DNA of 64,000 nucleotides from NCBI GenBank assembly GCA_037349315.1, contig JBAIAC010000024.1, forward strand, positions 34,583,501 to 34,647,500, written 5' to 3'. Positions 25,331 through 37,100 of this stretch are shown here, piece after piece; within the stretch, counting starts at the first letter, position 1; each line of letters begins with the position of its first letter. The DNA is from Chelydra serpentina. Lineage: Eukaryota; Chordata; Testudines; Chelydridae. The notes below the pieces were generated by a model, which ran no database searches, was not told where the DNA came from, and saw only the letters and a list, made by a program, of their open reading frames with translations. Made by a program: the position numbers and the translations under genes.

Positions 25331-25414
25331 ATCCGACGAAGTGGGTATTCACCCACGAAAGCTTATGCTCCAATACGTCTGTTAGTCTATAAGGTGCCAC
25401 AGGACTCTGTCGCT
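25331..25414 (+). mobile_element. Penelope-like element 3' fragment with hammerhead-like core
   Basis: The fragment TCCGACGAAGTGGGT...GGTGCCACAGGACTC is flanked by a 12-bp direct repeat, TGTACTAAAGCA (25320-25331 and 25415-25426), showing it was inserted as an 84-base piece. It contains CCGACGA, a GTGGGT/ACCCAC stem and GAAA, the arrangement of a hammerhead ribozyme core, at about 25328-25369. Related copies are at 51353-51636 (minus) and 63669-63799. Assignment to Penelope-like retroelements is from known occurrence of minimal hammerheads in their terminal repeats. Confidence 0.65.
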
Positions 25415-25426
25415 TGTACTAAAGCA

Positions 25427-27496
25427 AAATTTCCCTGGGAGTTATTTTTTCTACTGGGATCTTTCTGCACTTATCTCTAGTCCAGACTCAAAATGTAATA
25501 AGGTGTTAAGATAGCCACCATTTTTGCTCATTTTTAACCTAGTTCCCCAAGATGCCATGTCACAGATATATCTCCTGTCCAGAATGAATGGACTTCCTTT
25601 TACAAGTTCTTTGCATTGCTTTTCATCTGAAGAATCAGAGGGCTGATGCAGACAGAAGTCCCTATCACTCATGGTTCAGCATGCTGCCTTTGGTCCTCTG
25701 TCTCCCTACCATCCAAAATTGAGAAAATAAGAAACTCAAGGCCAGTTTTCTTGCATAATATACCAGAGTACATCTAACTACAGAACAGCTCCAGAAAACA
25801 AATATTTTAGGGTGAATTTTCTAGTCTCAGCTAATTTAAATGCCATGGATGCTATCCTTAAAAAATAAAGCAACTAATTAGAAACCAAAACACTTCTACC
25901 TATGATATGAGTCAGACAGAAGAATCTCAACAACACAAAGACTAGTTCTTATTAAATCACTGCTTATCGCAGCAGTTAATACAATAGCACCACATGCTAT
26001 ACTTAAATTTTAATTAGAAGTGGGCCAAGTCAAAATTTTCACAGGGAAGTTAGTAACTGCACCCACCTGAACATTCCTGAATATAATACTTACAAGATTT
26101 CCATTTAAATGGCATTTTCCATGAAAGTTTTGGGGGAGAGAGTCTCTTCTTTAAAAGACGTGGTTATTTGTTTAGACATCTTCCTGATTGCTCACCTCAC
26201 TTATTGATTGTGACATTTCACAAACCCTCATCAGCTTCTCCTCATGGGATGGATTATGATGCAGACCTCACCAACTGCCCATTTTATCTGCTGACACTGT
26301 GACTTGTTGGCAAGGCATTCAATTTCAGTTCAAAGTTAATCCAGTATATTCTTGGTCCCTTGCATCAGCTTTTTATATTTTTCTTACATCTGATTCTGCC
26401 TTCTGCTTTTTACAGGGTAATTTACTCTTTTTTCCACTAGCTTGTACAAAATCAAATATTCCTCTATTCTAAATGTGGATGCAGAAATACGACTCAATGA
26501 AAAAGGACAGGCATCCCTAATAGACAACGTTAAAAGTCCTTTAAGAAATCTTGAGCCAATTTCTCCATTTTGATTTATTCTACAGCCTAACATGTTACCA
26601 CAGGACAACCCACCAACAGGTAGACGTGAAAAATAGGGAGGGCTTTTAAAATACTATTTGGGATTTCAGAAATGTATCAGCACAATTATAACTGGGACAA
26701 AGTAGAATATTCACGAGGTTTCATGACCTTATCAAATTATGTGTTGACATGGCTCAATATTAAGATTGCTTAGACAGCTGGGCAATAAAATCTGATTTTA
26801 CAGGCTTTAGCAAACTTTTGGAAAATGTTCTCTGTGTTCTTCAAGAGATTGCACCATTAGTGCTACTACTGGGGTGAATTACAAGAATACTTCCTTCTCC
26901 CCCAACTTTTTATCTCATTGAAGTTCTCTGCAGCATAAATGTATTTTCACTCCTGCTCCCCATCATTATTTTTTGTGAAGTTGCACGTCTGAGTGACATT
27001 TAGTCTTAACTTATCTGAGATATATACAATAACAAAAAATCAAACTAAGAGTTTAACAGAGGATTTAACAAAAAAATGTCCTGGCAACCATTTGGCAGTG
27101 GAAGAGATGGGAAGAGACCTCGCCAGTCATTCTTTTTCTTAACAAGAAGCATGATGAGGGACAGGAGCCTTTAAACTGGATATGGCATGACTATAGAGGA
27201 GCCTGAACCAAAACTCTGGATCCCCAGACCTGGGGGTTTAGTAAAGGCCTGTTTCTAGTTTTGAGAGGCCATCATGAAACCAAGGAACTGATACCTTCAG
27301 TTAAAGGAAGCTCATTGTTTAAGATAAATATTGGTTAGGATCATTTACTGCACTGTTGTAATCAATATTTATAGGCATTTTTTATTAACTGGTTTTCTGC
27401 CAAAAAAAAAATGAATGTGATGAACATCAAACCTTTTAGGTTTGTTCTGTTTTCTGGTCTGGGGAACAGGAGCAAGTATGACAGCTGTTGATAGGG
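25427..27496. other. No gene recognised; probable upstream region of the Reeler gene
   Basis: AT-rich sequence with no nameable element. Because the first coding exon at 27921 begins directly after a splice acceptor, a non-coding first exon and the promoter should lie somewhere upstream, but I cannot place them. Confidence 0.4.
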
Positions 27497-27885
27497 GCTG
27501 GTCTACAGTGAAAAGTTACATCAGCATAGCTACATCCCTCAGGTGTGTGAAAAATCCACACCCCTGGAGAAGTAGTTAAACCAGCTTAACCCCTAGTGTA
27601 GACAGCACTTAGGTTGACAAAAGAAGGGCTGGCCTACGCTAGAAAATTAGATCAACTCAGCTACATTGCTCAGGGGTGTCAAAAATCCACACCCCTAAGT
27701 GACATAGTTAAGCTAATCTAAGACCCTGTGTAGAATTCTTCCGTTGACTTAACTACTGCCTCTCTGGGAGGTAGACAGTTATAGCGATGGGACAACGTCT
27801 CCTGTTGCTCTTGTTGAAGTGTCTATGCTGAAGCACTACAGTGACGCAGCTGCACCACTGTTCCATTTTAAGAGTAGACATAACC
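27497..27885. mobile_element. Harbinger-type MITEs just upstream of the first coding exon
   Basis: Two related units: 27497-27610 (GGCTGGTCTACAGTG ... CTAGTGTAGACAGC) and 27628-27885 (GGGCTGGCCTACGCTAGAAA ... AAGAGTAGACATAACC). Each contains the hairpin GTGTG/C..AAAAATCCACACCCC also found at 15370-15394. The second ends about 35 bases before the coding exon, so it sits inside the presumed 5'-UTR intron. Confidence 0.65.
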
Positions 27886-27920
27886 ATAGCAACTTCTCTA
27901 TGCTTTCTGTTTTTCCACAG

Positions 27921-28116
27921 ATGGGCAGATATCCCTTCTTCGTGTTTGTGTTGTGTGGAGTATTTTTGCCAAGAGTCCTTTGTTTTCCACATGGAAACAC
28001 TACAATAGATTGTGATACTATGCTACCGCACCATGGAGGTGAACCACAAAAATCCACTCCACCATATTTTATTGCTGTATCTTTTGATAAATATGATCCA
28101 GGAAACGAAATCCAAG
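27921..28116 (+). CDS. Coding exon 1: signal peptide and start of Reeler domain
   Basis: The ATG at 27921 lies immediately after a strong acceptor (TTCTGTTTTTCCACAG), and the exon ends at GTAAAC with phase 1 (196 nt). Residues 1-21 form a hydrophobic signal peptide (MGRYPFFVFVLCGVFLP...) with probable cleavage near LC|F. The mature start FPHGN and CDTMLPHHG are typical of Reeler proteins. N26 is a sequon (NTT). An upstream non-coding exon is implied. Confidence 0.85.
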
Positions 28117-31100
28117 GTAAACTATATAACTCATTTAAAAACTCTATCTCCGTGTAAAGGTGCAGGCAGTCCTTGAGCACCCTCTTCCAGCCTGGTGTGG
28201 CCCTACATGTGTACCCTTCCTTAATTTCCCTAAGTGAAGCAGCAGTAGATTTCAGTTTAATAGCGCCAGGGCAAGGAGGAGCTGCCACAGATGAACAAAA
28301 TGCTCTTGCATTTTAATCAGGTTTCAGGCCAGGAATCTTTACAACAAACAGTTCATCCCACCCCAGGTTCAGGGCATCCACATTTATAGTCCTCCACACC
28401 CAAGTCTCTGAATCAGGTTAAACTTGTCTCCAAGTGCCTGAGAGAGAAACCACCACCCACTGCAGCCAGCCTGCCTGCGTGCTTGCTTGCCTGCCTTTTC
28501 CCCTGTTCTGCTTCCAGTCCTGTTCCTGTTTGTATGGCTCAGTCCTCAAGATGGGCATGGCCTCCTTAATTATCCCCAGGCTGCAGGTTGTGGGCTCTTG
28601 CCTGTCCATTAAAGGGCTAGTACACTTTCCCCCATACACTCTTTTACTCTCCTTCTCCTACTGAATTCAGGCTGCACCAAAATTCCACCTGGTTTCCTTC
28701 TGCAGCATCTCCAAAATATATCCCTTTCTTTCATCCCCACTCACCCATACGCAGGTCATATCTTGCTTCTCCATGTAGGAAGATGTTTTTCCCTTGCCTA
28801 TTGGGCAAATATGATTTCATCCCATTCCACAATGTCTGTGATGAAACTATAGTCAACTGGCAAAACTGGGCTATGCTATTATTTATTTGATTTAATTTCA
28901 TTTGTTGAACACTGGTTGTGTGCTGAGCACTGTACAGAAGAAAGAGGAACTACCCTCAACTTGCTACAATACTTCAGGAGAGTAAAATTTGCCTACAAAA
29001 CTCAACATGTTTTGTATGTTGTATGTTGTGACTCTCAGAGGCTCAGCACAGAATTGGCAGCCCAGGCTTTATACCACCTTTGCACCTGACCAGTCCTGGG
29101 CTGGGGCAGCACCTGATGTAATTTAGACATCCCTGTAAAGGTTACAGCAGCCTTCCTGCTGCCGTTTGGACAACAGCACTGCTCAGATTCTCACGATTAC
29201 CAGCCTGAAGCAACGCATGAGTCAGACTCCAAAATTCCATGAGGATGAAAAGTCATGCGATCTTTCTAAAAACAATACATTTTGGGGGGCTTTTTATTTG
29301 CCTTCTGGTTTTTGAGTCTTTAGGTCATGCTCGCTTCGTGTTCTCAAGCTTTTCTGAGCAACTGAGAGGGCTAGAAACTTTCATTTTTAAAAAAAACCCA
29401 AAAACTAAGATTCTCCTGCAATCTTGAGTCCACCAGCTGGGGCTTTAAGAAATACGCCAAAACTTGCGAGACTTGTACATTTTTTTCCTGAGAGTTGGCA
29501 ACACACAGTAGTGTAGGCAGGTCCGGAACACAGGGGGAGCGGCGCTATAAAAAGGCGCCTCCCCAGGCTCCCCCTGTACTCACCCGGCAGCGCCTCCAGC
29601 GGTGCTCCGGGTCTTCGGCGGCACTTCAGCGGTGGGTCCTCACTCGCTCCGGGTCTTTGGTGGTACCTGCCGCCGAAATGCTGCCGAAGACCCAGAGCGC
29701 TGCCGGGTGAGTGCAAGAAGCGGCACTTTAGCTCTGCTAAAAAAAGGCGCTGCTTCCTTTTTAAGGAGCCGCTCTCCCTGCTCCCCCCTGGCTATGCTAC
29801 TGGCAACACAATGTCCACAGTTCTGCATGCTACAGCCCCACCCCGACACATTCTTCCCTCCGCCATTCCTGACTTCAGCATACCTTCCATGCTGAGGTTT
29901 GAAAGGAGGTCCTCAGGAGCGCAGTTCCAGCTCTTTCAAGGGGACAGGGCAGGGGTGAGAATCTCTCTCTGAAGCCACAAGAAGCTTGGGGCCCAGCTTA
30001 GCACATCTCAAGCCTGCTCCCCAGCGCTGATCTGTGGGCCCCTCTCAGCTTGGTGGCAAGGCTTCTAAAGTAATTTCATGACTATTGACTGCCTGCAACA
30101 AGCCCCCACTAAGATGAGGGGGTGATGTGAAGGGGAGTTAGTCTGGTCAGTTTCCAATATGAAATCCAGGCAGCTCAAAATGGAGAACAGAGCAGCTGCT
30201 GTCCTACTGAGCCCCTAGAATGCCTTTGGAATCCCAGGGATCCAGTCCCATGGAGTTGAGATGGAGGGGCTTTCATAGGGGACAGCATGCCAGGGGCAAC
30301 ATGTAGAAGAAGGGGAACATGTGGCCCATTGTGACTGGAAACATTAGGTGAAATCCATGCAGCTCTAAAAAGAGGTTTTGTTAATAGCTCCTCCAAAGAT
30401 GGCAGGGCTATTTCACCACTCAGATGTGCCTGTGAGTTTTAAAACAATTCTCAGCAACAAATTGATGGTGGATTTTACAGGAACATTTAGGTGTGGGAGA
30501 ACATTCCCATCATATTATAACATTAAGAAACACTAAAACAAGCAATGGGCCTTAGCAGCTACTAAGACCTTCCTTTCCTGTCCCTCTGGCCTTGCCCTTT
30601 TTAAATCTTGCCTCTGGCTCCCTATTTTCCATTGCTTCAGGTTTTAAGGTTCCTATGCTTGCCTTCAAGACCCTGCATAATTCTGCCTCTCCCTGCTCAT
30701 ATCTCTTTTTACATTGTCCCCAGCTCCACCAGCGACATGCTCTTTATCTGCTTCTTTTACAGCAACTTCTGTGCCTTAGTCCACACTGCCCCCAATATAT
30801 GGAATGCCTTCACCTGAGTTGGCCTCTAGGCCGCTACTCTTTCCTCCTTCAAATCCCTCTTCTACCATGACACCTACAAGAAAGTAGTTGACTAATTATG
30901 GGCAGGCTGAGGATTAATTGGAGATAGTCTACTATATTTTTTTTAATCTTCGCTCAAGTACTGTATTATCAAGATGTAGCCAATCATTACCTTAACCTTG
31001 ACCTGTATGTTGTCCCCTGGGTCCTCTATCATTCATCTGGCTATCTTTGTTTTTAAGACAAGTTCTTTGGGAAAGGGACCAGGCTTTCTATTATATTTGG

Positions 31101-34100
31101 GAAAATGCCTAGTACTTTGTTGGCATTACTCGAATGCATTTATAATAATAAAAACTTGTCTGTGTCCCTTTAAAGTATGGTTTCACTTTGCAAAGTGACT
31201 CTTCAAAAATGACATTGTGCGGTTCTCTGTTTATTGTCTCTTGATTCTTTCAATAACAAACATAATAGTTTATGAGTAAATCAATGTGTTTCCTAACTTG
31301 CAACTCTGCATACTCAGCAGTCTGGGATCTGAGAGCCAAGTTGGGTTTTTTCCTACCTTGTACATCACTGAAAATAAAGATTCTGCAGTTGGAACTTAGC
31401 TAACAAAACACTGACCTCCTACTTCTGGAACTCAGACAGAAGAGAAACTGTCTCTCTCTTTCTCTCTCTCAATACCTCCTACCCCCCTGCTGTGTTGGCT
31501 CGGCAAGCCTAACAAGTAAAAGTAGAAAATCTTTGTCACTAAAGTCAGTAGGTGAGACTTTGAATACAAACAAGGAGCAGGTTGGATGAATAAGAAGATT
31601 TTGATTTTACAGTTCACTTTGTAGACCATCTGTATTGCATTTTAAAGTTGTTTAAAGTTGTTTGTAAATTATATGGAGTGTTAAGTTACTTCAAAATGTA
31701 TTAGTAATATGTCACACAGGTGCCTATGCTCCTTGTCAGTCTCAATATTGCTAATAAAAACTACAGTTAGACATAACATTTAAAATATATATAAAGGAGC
31801 ATAAGGCATTTCTGTAGATGCAGGATGCATGGGAATGTGATGTTAAGTATTATTTAAGACAGCTCCAAAGCATGCGAAACTTACATTTCTTTAAATGACT
31901 GTTTTCTCAGTGACTCTAAAGGGAACTTCAGAGCATGGTTTTCAAGGATTTCATCTACAGGCTCGAGAACTTGAAGGAGATACTCCTGTTGGTTCCTTTA
32001 ATATTACAGATCCAAACACGCAAGCCCTTGCATGTCATAATGTTTCGGTATGTGCTCACTTGTTCAGATTAGTTACTTAGCTTGGTTAACTTCTCCGTAC
32101 TTCTATTGATACTGATCAAAAGAAACATATTTTTTCATTACGCAATACATGTGAAATTATATCAGAACTCCAGGGTTCTGGCTCACAGAAAGAAAAGAAC
32201 TCTTGTTCAGACAAAGCATTAGAACTGTTCACCTGTTTGTGGCCTATGATTTCCAAGCCTGTTCGCTATAGGATATGTCAGACTTCATAGTGACTAGAAT
32301 TCAATGTCTAGAAGACACATTTGGATGCACATCAATACCTTTGGATTTTTATGCACAATATTGCAGAGGGTCGACTGCAAAATCAGAGTAAAATGTTTGT
32401 GGTGCATGGCCCAGTTCTTAGTGCTGAACTAATGTTCCAGCATGGTGCTAGGGGGCTCTGCTGTGCTGCTAGATGTGCTGTCTTTTGGATGAGGTAGAGA
32501 TCCAAAGTCCTGACCTTTTGTGGTGGGGAGAGATCATTTGTTATGGCATTTTTTTAATAAAAATCATGCAGCAGTCATGGTAAATTTAGTAAAAAAAAAC
32601 CCATGGGCTTGAGGGGAAATAGTGTGTAAAGTCATGGGTGTGGACAGAGAAGGGGGATGGATTCTGTGCACAACTCTGTGCACTAGGTTGCCATGGCACT
32701 TACTCAGATTTGGTCCGGCCACCCCCCATCATGACAGAGGGGCAGCTGAGCCAAATCTGAGTGGAGCTGTGACCCCAAGTGCCAGGTCACCGCTCCTGGA
32801 GTGGGGAGCTGGGCCCAATCCTGCGGGACAGGAGCTACTGCTGTGGGGTGAGTGCTGGTAGGATTCACTCTCCAAACCCTCTTCTCCCTGCACCCTGGGG
32901 TCTCCCCTCTGCATGGGTGCTTTATTAAAATCATGGACAGAAAGAAAAGTCACGGACAGAGAAATCACTCTATCTGCGACTTTTCAACCACCGTGACAAA
33001 TCTGCAGCCCTACCCATGGTGTTGTATCCAAATTCCTTTACTAATATATGCAAGCACATATAGATAAAAAATGCTTTCGCTTTTCATATTTATGTTTTTA
33101 TTACAGAATTCAGCAGTAAGCCACACAAATTCAGAGGTGAAGCACAAAGTTACAACAACTTGGATTGCACCTTCGAACACCAAGAGTATTCAATTTAGGT
33201 ATATATTTGATTTTTTTGCTTTGATATTTTATTTTCATGGGACAATTCAATATGGTTTCCTTGGGTGTACACTTTCATTCTGGCATAACCATTCTATGCT
33301 CTCCATATATTTTCCTTGGCATTGTTTTGTTTCATTGTTTGCATTAGCTTCGCATTGTATTAGTATAATAAAACCACTACCATTTTGATGTAAACTTTGT
33401 TAAAAGTAACTGGGCCCAGACTGTATATGTGGCCCAGTCCTACAAACCTCTACTCACACAAATAGTTCCATGAAGCTCCATAGCATACTAGTGGATCCTG
33501 GCTCAGAAAGCAATTTTTACCCTTTAGGTCCCCATTCTTTATGCATGTGAGACACTATATGCATGTGAGTAGTCCCATACATGAGGCCTTTTATTGATTT
33601 CAATGGGCTCAGGCCCTAATATGACACTGATAAAAATGTTTGCTTTTTTAATAAAATAATTTCTTTCATATTGAGTATGGAAAAAATAATGATTAGAGGT
33701 GTGAATCCTTGAAGACTAATTTTAAACATCACTTTATTTATTTGTTTGTTTATTTAATTCTGGCATTTTCATAACCTGTTTTCAGCAAATATTTTTTTCG
33801 TGCCCTTTTGTGGAAATGACCCAAGACACACATTGATTGAGTGAAGAAAGCTGCTAAAGCCAAATTTATGCCATGTTTTATGTAACTTTAATTAGCCTGG
33901 CATATTACAAAGTTTTGATTAACAACAAAAATAACATCTGGGGCTAACAATATGTTTGCCAAGTGTTAGTTAAAATCGATTTGAAACAGCTGAGATATTA
34001 AACTTCTGAAATCTGAAGTTTACAATAAAAAGGCCAAATCAGTAACTCCCTTAAGTCCTTACACGTACAAGAAGGAGCAAAAAGACTCAGAAATGGAGTA

Positions 34101-37100
34101 ACTCTTCCACAGTATGATCATCTCCTCTCCCTGGTCCCATCAAAGCCGTGCATCAGCCATAGGTTGAGACTATATGAATGTGAACAGGTCTGCCAAGGCC
34201 CCTCCAACCCTGGTGGATATTTGAGCAGATATCCACACGGGAGTCTATGCTTCTCCAAGCAGCTTTCATTTCTCTTCCGTGCCTTCTGATTTTCTATTTT
34301 GTTGATCCATAGCATGATGTTGGACATTAATATAGGAATTACAAAATAAAAAAGTTTCTAAAACTAATTACATACTCTTGAAACTTTTTTGACACCTTTT
34401 CATGGCTGCACCATGAATTCATACTGAAAATCATACATTTTCAAATAACTCTAACAAGAGTGAGTTTTCTTAGCTGAAAGAAATCTTGTGACTTTATTTC
34501 ATAATATACTGAAATATAATTTGCTAGAGAAAGTAAATCGTACTGATCTTATTTTCCCTCTAGAGCAACATTTGTTCAAGATTCAAAGAACTTCTGGGTT
34601 GGAGTTCTCAGCAAAACTGTCACTCCTATACATTCTCAGTCAGCCAATGTCACAGAAAGAAGGAATAAGAAGAAGGTATGTTTTGAGTTTATCTTTTTCT
34701 GAGTAGTATAAATAAACGTGGAAGTCAAAATATACTTGTTCCATGACAATGGGTCCCATCTGTGGTGTTTCAAATTGGGCATCCATAAACTGAGTCAGAC
34801 AAAATCAGTGGCTGCTTTGGAAAATGTGACCCTACTTACTTAATCCTCACAATACTAGAGTTACAGTAAGTATTATTATCCCATCTGACAGTAAGGAAAC
34901 TGAGCTGCAGAGAGTCTAGTCATTCTAGCCAATGAATACCATACAAGGAACAGGAGAGGGGTTAAATTACAGAGTCAGGTGATCCAAGAAGCATAAGCCA
35001 CATCATAAGTCCTGTCCTCCATAGCTACCCCAGGCCACAAGCATTGGGTGACTACACTGGATGTTCTTAGAAATGAAAGGTTAAGTATCCAGTTAATTTT
35101 CATTTTCAAAGAACTCCTCATACTAAACTTGCCCATAGTGTAGGGAGGTGAAGTAAAGGAAGAATAAACCAGGGGACCAGATCTTCCGCTGATGTAAATC
35201 GCCATTGTTCCATTGAGTTCAATGAAGCAATGCTGGTTTGCACCAGCTGCTGATCTAACCAAGAGTGAACATCTTTCTCTGGCCCTTTGTCTCACCAAGT
35301 AAATGGGAGTTTCTTTCCCGGGAAAAATATAATATCAAACAAGTTATTTTACAAAGTAATAACTGGCTTCTGTTTTCTTTATAGGCTTCACGGATTGTGA
35401 TTGAGATGGAATGTACCAAGGTAAGAACTATTTCTCTACATTTTCCCAGTGTCTTTTATTTTTTAATTGCATTGTGTTATTATTTGTTTTGTGGGAGCAT
35501 TTAAAAAATAATATCACCATGTGCATGAATATTTTTCTTCTGAATGTTTGGTGTGGCTCTCGCAGAAAATCTTAATAAGACAGACTGACTTCTAAAGGAC
35601 TGGCATTAATTTGAGGCTTTGATTATCTCAACTTTAGAATTCCCATCCTTCATACTCCTCATCCAGTAAGTTCTGGTCCATTCATTCTATTGATGCTATA
35701 GTAGGACATGGACAATGCCATTCAAACACTTTCACAAAAAGTTGACACTGCCTGTGGTTTCTACTCAAATCTGAGTGCAGTTTGTTTTTATTTTCGGAGA
35801 GATACCCTATCAGTTCTCATATCAGACCATTACATAGAGCAGGGTGATAAAATGGAAACAAACTCCTCTGGTCCTTCACTCAAACCAAGCATGAAAAATT
35901 ATTTATTTTCCTGAAACAATATGGTATTTATACAAGCCCTTTAAGAAGAAGTAATTGGATTCTGCTTTTCTTACAGAAAGGAGGAACTTACTCAAGTAGT
36001 GGTGGATGTATTCAGGTAAACATTCCTTCTCCAGAGAGCACTGACTCACTACTTGCCATCCACAAATGACAAGAATTGCTTACTTAGAGTTTCTCTCTCT
36101 CAAATTTGAACTGGTTGCAGCAAGGAGAAATGATTACTCCCCATTCATCAGAATTTCTAAGAATGTTTCTACTTGTGATAGGCAAAGCTATCACAGAAAC
36201 TGACCTATATCATGTAGTATATCTAACTCAATTTATTCTTTCCACTTGACAATTTGCCTTTGGGTGAAATAAAATCCGCCAAAACTTCTAGATATCTCTA
36301 TTTGTCATTCCTGCTATATCCTCCAGATGTTTCTCTCTAAGATCAGATAAGCTCAAGACTTTCTGCTGTCAGCTTACTTCCTTTATCTTCACTTTCCAGC
36401 CATAATGATTCCTTCAGGTTTTGTAGTTCCACCAATATCACTTATCTCACATATTCTGAAATCTTCCTTTCATTATACAATAATTTCTATATGAAACTGA
36501 ACAAAATATGAGTTTTGTTTAAGAAACAATAGGTAACAGCTCAGTGAAGATGTCTTTTGTTTTGCCTTTCTTGCTCCCAGCAACTATGCTATACATTTCA
36601 TACACTCCAATGGTTGTGTAGTTATATTATTAAATAGCTGTGTACAATCATTTTTCATCTGAACATTACTTAGTTTGGAACACCTAAAAGAATTTACCAG
36701 CTCAGGCTCACTCCTAGTGCCGGACATTAAATATGAGGCTGAAACCTCATATTTAGTAAGTAAATGGAATAATGCCAATACAAACCCACTGGAGATCTGG
36801 CCCAATATGTATATTTAGGTTTGTTTGTGTGGAGAGGGTTACGTTCTCTATAGTAAACTTTTAAATGGTGTAGGTTGGTGGAATGAAATGACCAAAAAAT
36901 GTCCCCTGTGGTATTTCATTCCACAAGGTAGTTCTTTTTTTTCCCCTGAAGCAGCAATGTATATAGAACTAGTCCTTTACAAAATTAATAATTGATTTCT
37001 GATTTGTTTACAGGGTGGATCCTCTGGTTCCTCTCAGACTAGCTATTCTATTGGTCAAGTAAGTACCCTAGCTCCCCTCTATTTATAATTTTGTCCCAGT

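Larger units (their letters stand above)
28117..31910 (+). other. Intron after coding exon 1
   Basis: Phase 1 intron of 3.8 kb. It holds an old hAT-type repeat (29222-29813) with a younger hAT MITE inside it, and a LINE L2/CR1 3' relic (about 30560-31155). No further coding block with splice sites was seen. Confidence 0.7.

Noticed and set aside
29405..29895. Frames of 69-103 codons on both strands
   Set aside because: They fall in the GC-rich hAT MITE; the same residues recur wherever the MITE is inserted (45631, 52305).
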